Made by a program: the position numbers and the translations under genes. The notes beneath the pieces are model-generated. The model saw nothing but the letters and a program-made list of their open reading frames with translations. It was not told where the DNA came from and searched no databases. Positions 63,296-64,000 of a DNA stretch of 64,000 nucleotides are shown piece after piece. Position 1 is the stretch's first letter. Every line of letters starts with the position of its first letter. This DNA is from [Mycobacterium] manitobense. GTDB taxonomy: Bacteria > Actinomycetota > Actinomycetes > Mycobacteriales > Mycobacteriaceae. Where the stretch lies: the NCBI RefSeq assembly GCF_025821665.1, contig NZ_JACKSJ010000254.1:1-64000 (forward strand), read 5' to 3'.

Positions 63296-64000
63296 GGATC
63301 CTGATGGTCGGCACGTACCCGGTGGAGCCGGGCGTGGTCAACGGCGGGATCGAGTCCGTCACGAGCACACTGGTGCCCGCGCTGGCCGCCCGCGACGACG
63401 TCGAGAGCGTCACGGTGCTGAGCCTGCACAACAGCACCGCCCGCAGCGCGTACCGGCGCGAGGGACCGAAGGTGGAGGTGCACCACATGCGCGGGCAGCG
63501 CAGGCTGCGCAGGCTCACCGGGTCGTTCCTCGACGTCCGTCGCGCCCGGCAACTGGCCGCCGCGATCCGTCCCGATGTGGTGCACGGACAGGAGATCGGC
63601 TTCAACGGCGACATCGCGACCCGGTGTAGCGACTCCGCGGTGGTGACGGTGCACGGCCTGGTACACCGCGAGATGCGGATGGGCGCAGGCGCGGGCTGGC
63701 GCGACCGGCTGCGGGTGTGGACGACCGACCGCCTGGTCGCCCGCGTGCTGCAGCGGGCGAAGATCGTCATCTCGATCTCCGATTACGACCGCAGCGAACT
63801 CGCGTTCATGATCCACGGCAGACAGGTCGCGATCGCCAATCCCACTGCGGCGGAGTACTTCGCGCTGGCGCCGTCGCGGGCCACCACGCAGCGGCTGCTG
63901 TTCGCCGGCGTGCTGACCCCGCGTAAGGACGTGCTCGGCCTCGTCAACGCGTTCGCCCAAGCCCACCGGGGCCGGCCCGCGGCACGACTGGTCATCGTCG
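63292..64000 (+). CDS. GT4 family glycosyltransferase (3' end beyond window)
   Basis: The first 236 codons of a GT-B glycosyltransferase. MRILMVGTYPVEPGVVNGGI and SVTSTLVPALAARDDVESV form the acceptor domain, AAAIRPDVVHGQEIGFNGDI and VVTVHGLVHREMRM follow. The donor domain starts at RLLFAGVLTPRKDVLGLVNA. ATG 63292 overlaps the flippase stop (ATGA). The polysaccharide locus therefore continues past the window. Confidence 0.88.
   Translation, partial: MRILMVGTYPVEPGVVNGGIESVTSTLVPALAARDDVESVTVLSLHNSTARSAYRREGPKVEVHHMRGQRRLRRLTGSFLDVRRARQLAAAIRPDVVHGQEIGFNGDIATRCSDSAVVTVHGLVHREMRMGAGAGWRDRLRVWTTDRLVARVLQRAKIVISISDYDRSELAFMIHGRQVAIANPTAAEYFALAPSRATTQRLLFAGVLTPRKDVLGLVNAFAQAHRGRPAARLVIV

Overview
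The window is chromosomal DNA from a mycobacterium, most likely a fast-growing environmental species (Mycolicibacterium type). It is GC-rich, uses many GTG starts and densely overlapping genes, and carries mycobacterial hallmarks: SecA1, MtrAB-LpqB, a WhmD-length WhiB2, FbiA/FbiB for coenzyme F420, the WbbL/RmlD rhamnose linker genes and an LCP ligase. From 1 to about 49.4 kb the gene order follows, from memory, the M. tuberculosis stretch Rv3240c-Rv3279c (secA1 to birA). It is interrupted by inserted accessory genes.

Layout. 1-4.4 kb: secA1 (truncated by the window edge), the hibernation factor gene hpf, and comF. 4.5-8.6 kb: accessory genes, namely a DUF2252 protein, an orphan sugar-type binding lipoprotein, and a three-gene module of secreted protein, membrane protein and Rieske lipoprotein. 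8.7-13.5 kb: lpqB-mtrB-mtrA-tmk. 13.7-21.1 kb: a type VII secretion toxin island lying between tmk and sahH, which are neighbours in M. tuberculosis. It holds two WXG100 proteins, a 1094-residue polymorphic toxin ending in a TNT-like NAD glycohydrolase domain, and four downstream genes that are immunity candidates, two of them in lower-GC DNA. 21.1-23.5 kb: a pair of Mce-associated-type membrane proteins and a secreted lipase. 23.7-27.5 kb: sahH and the alkane hydroxylase operon alkB-rubA-rubB-tetR. 27.7-34.9 kb: amino-acid permease, FAD oxidoreductase, and the mannose genes manA, a TobH-like gene and pmmA. 35-39 kb: a zincin-like gene, whiB2, and fbiA-fbiB-NUDIX. 39.1-42 kb: manB, wbbL, rmlD. 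42-49.4 kb: lcp1, a TIGR03089 gene, fadE25, purE-purK, gtrA-like, PH-domain protein, birA.

49.5-64 kb: a co-directional, largely overlapping polysaccharide locus that continues beyond the window. It contains a polytopic membrane protein, an AsnB-type amidotransferase, a Wzz-like chain-length protein with a degenerate ATPase domain, a Wzy-like polymerase, four GT4-type and one GT2-type glycosyltransferases, a nucleotide-sugar dehydrogenase of the GDP-mannose/UDP-glucose family preceded by a 34-codon ORF, and a Wzx-like flippase. This is the layout of a Wzx/Wzy-dependent export pathway. The upstream manA, pmmA and manB genes make GDP-mannose, a plausible precursor.

The two most interesting systems are the EsxF/EsxE/CpnT-like toxin-immunity island and the Wzx/Wzy-type polysaccharide locus. 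No tRNA, rRNA, CRISPR array or insertion sequence was recognised. Family assignments come from reading motifs and remembered orthologues; no database search was run.
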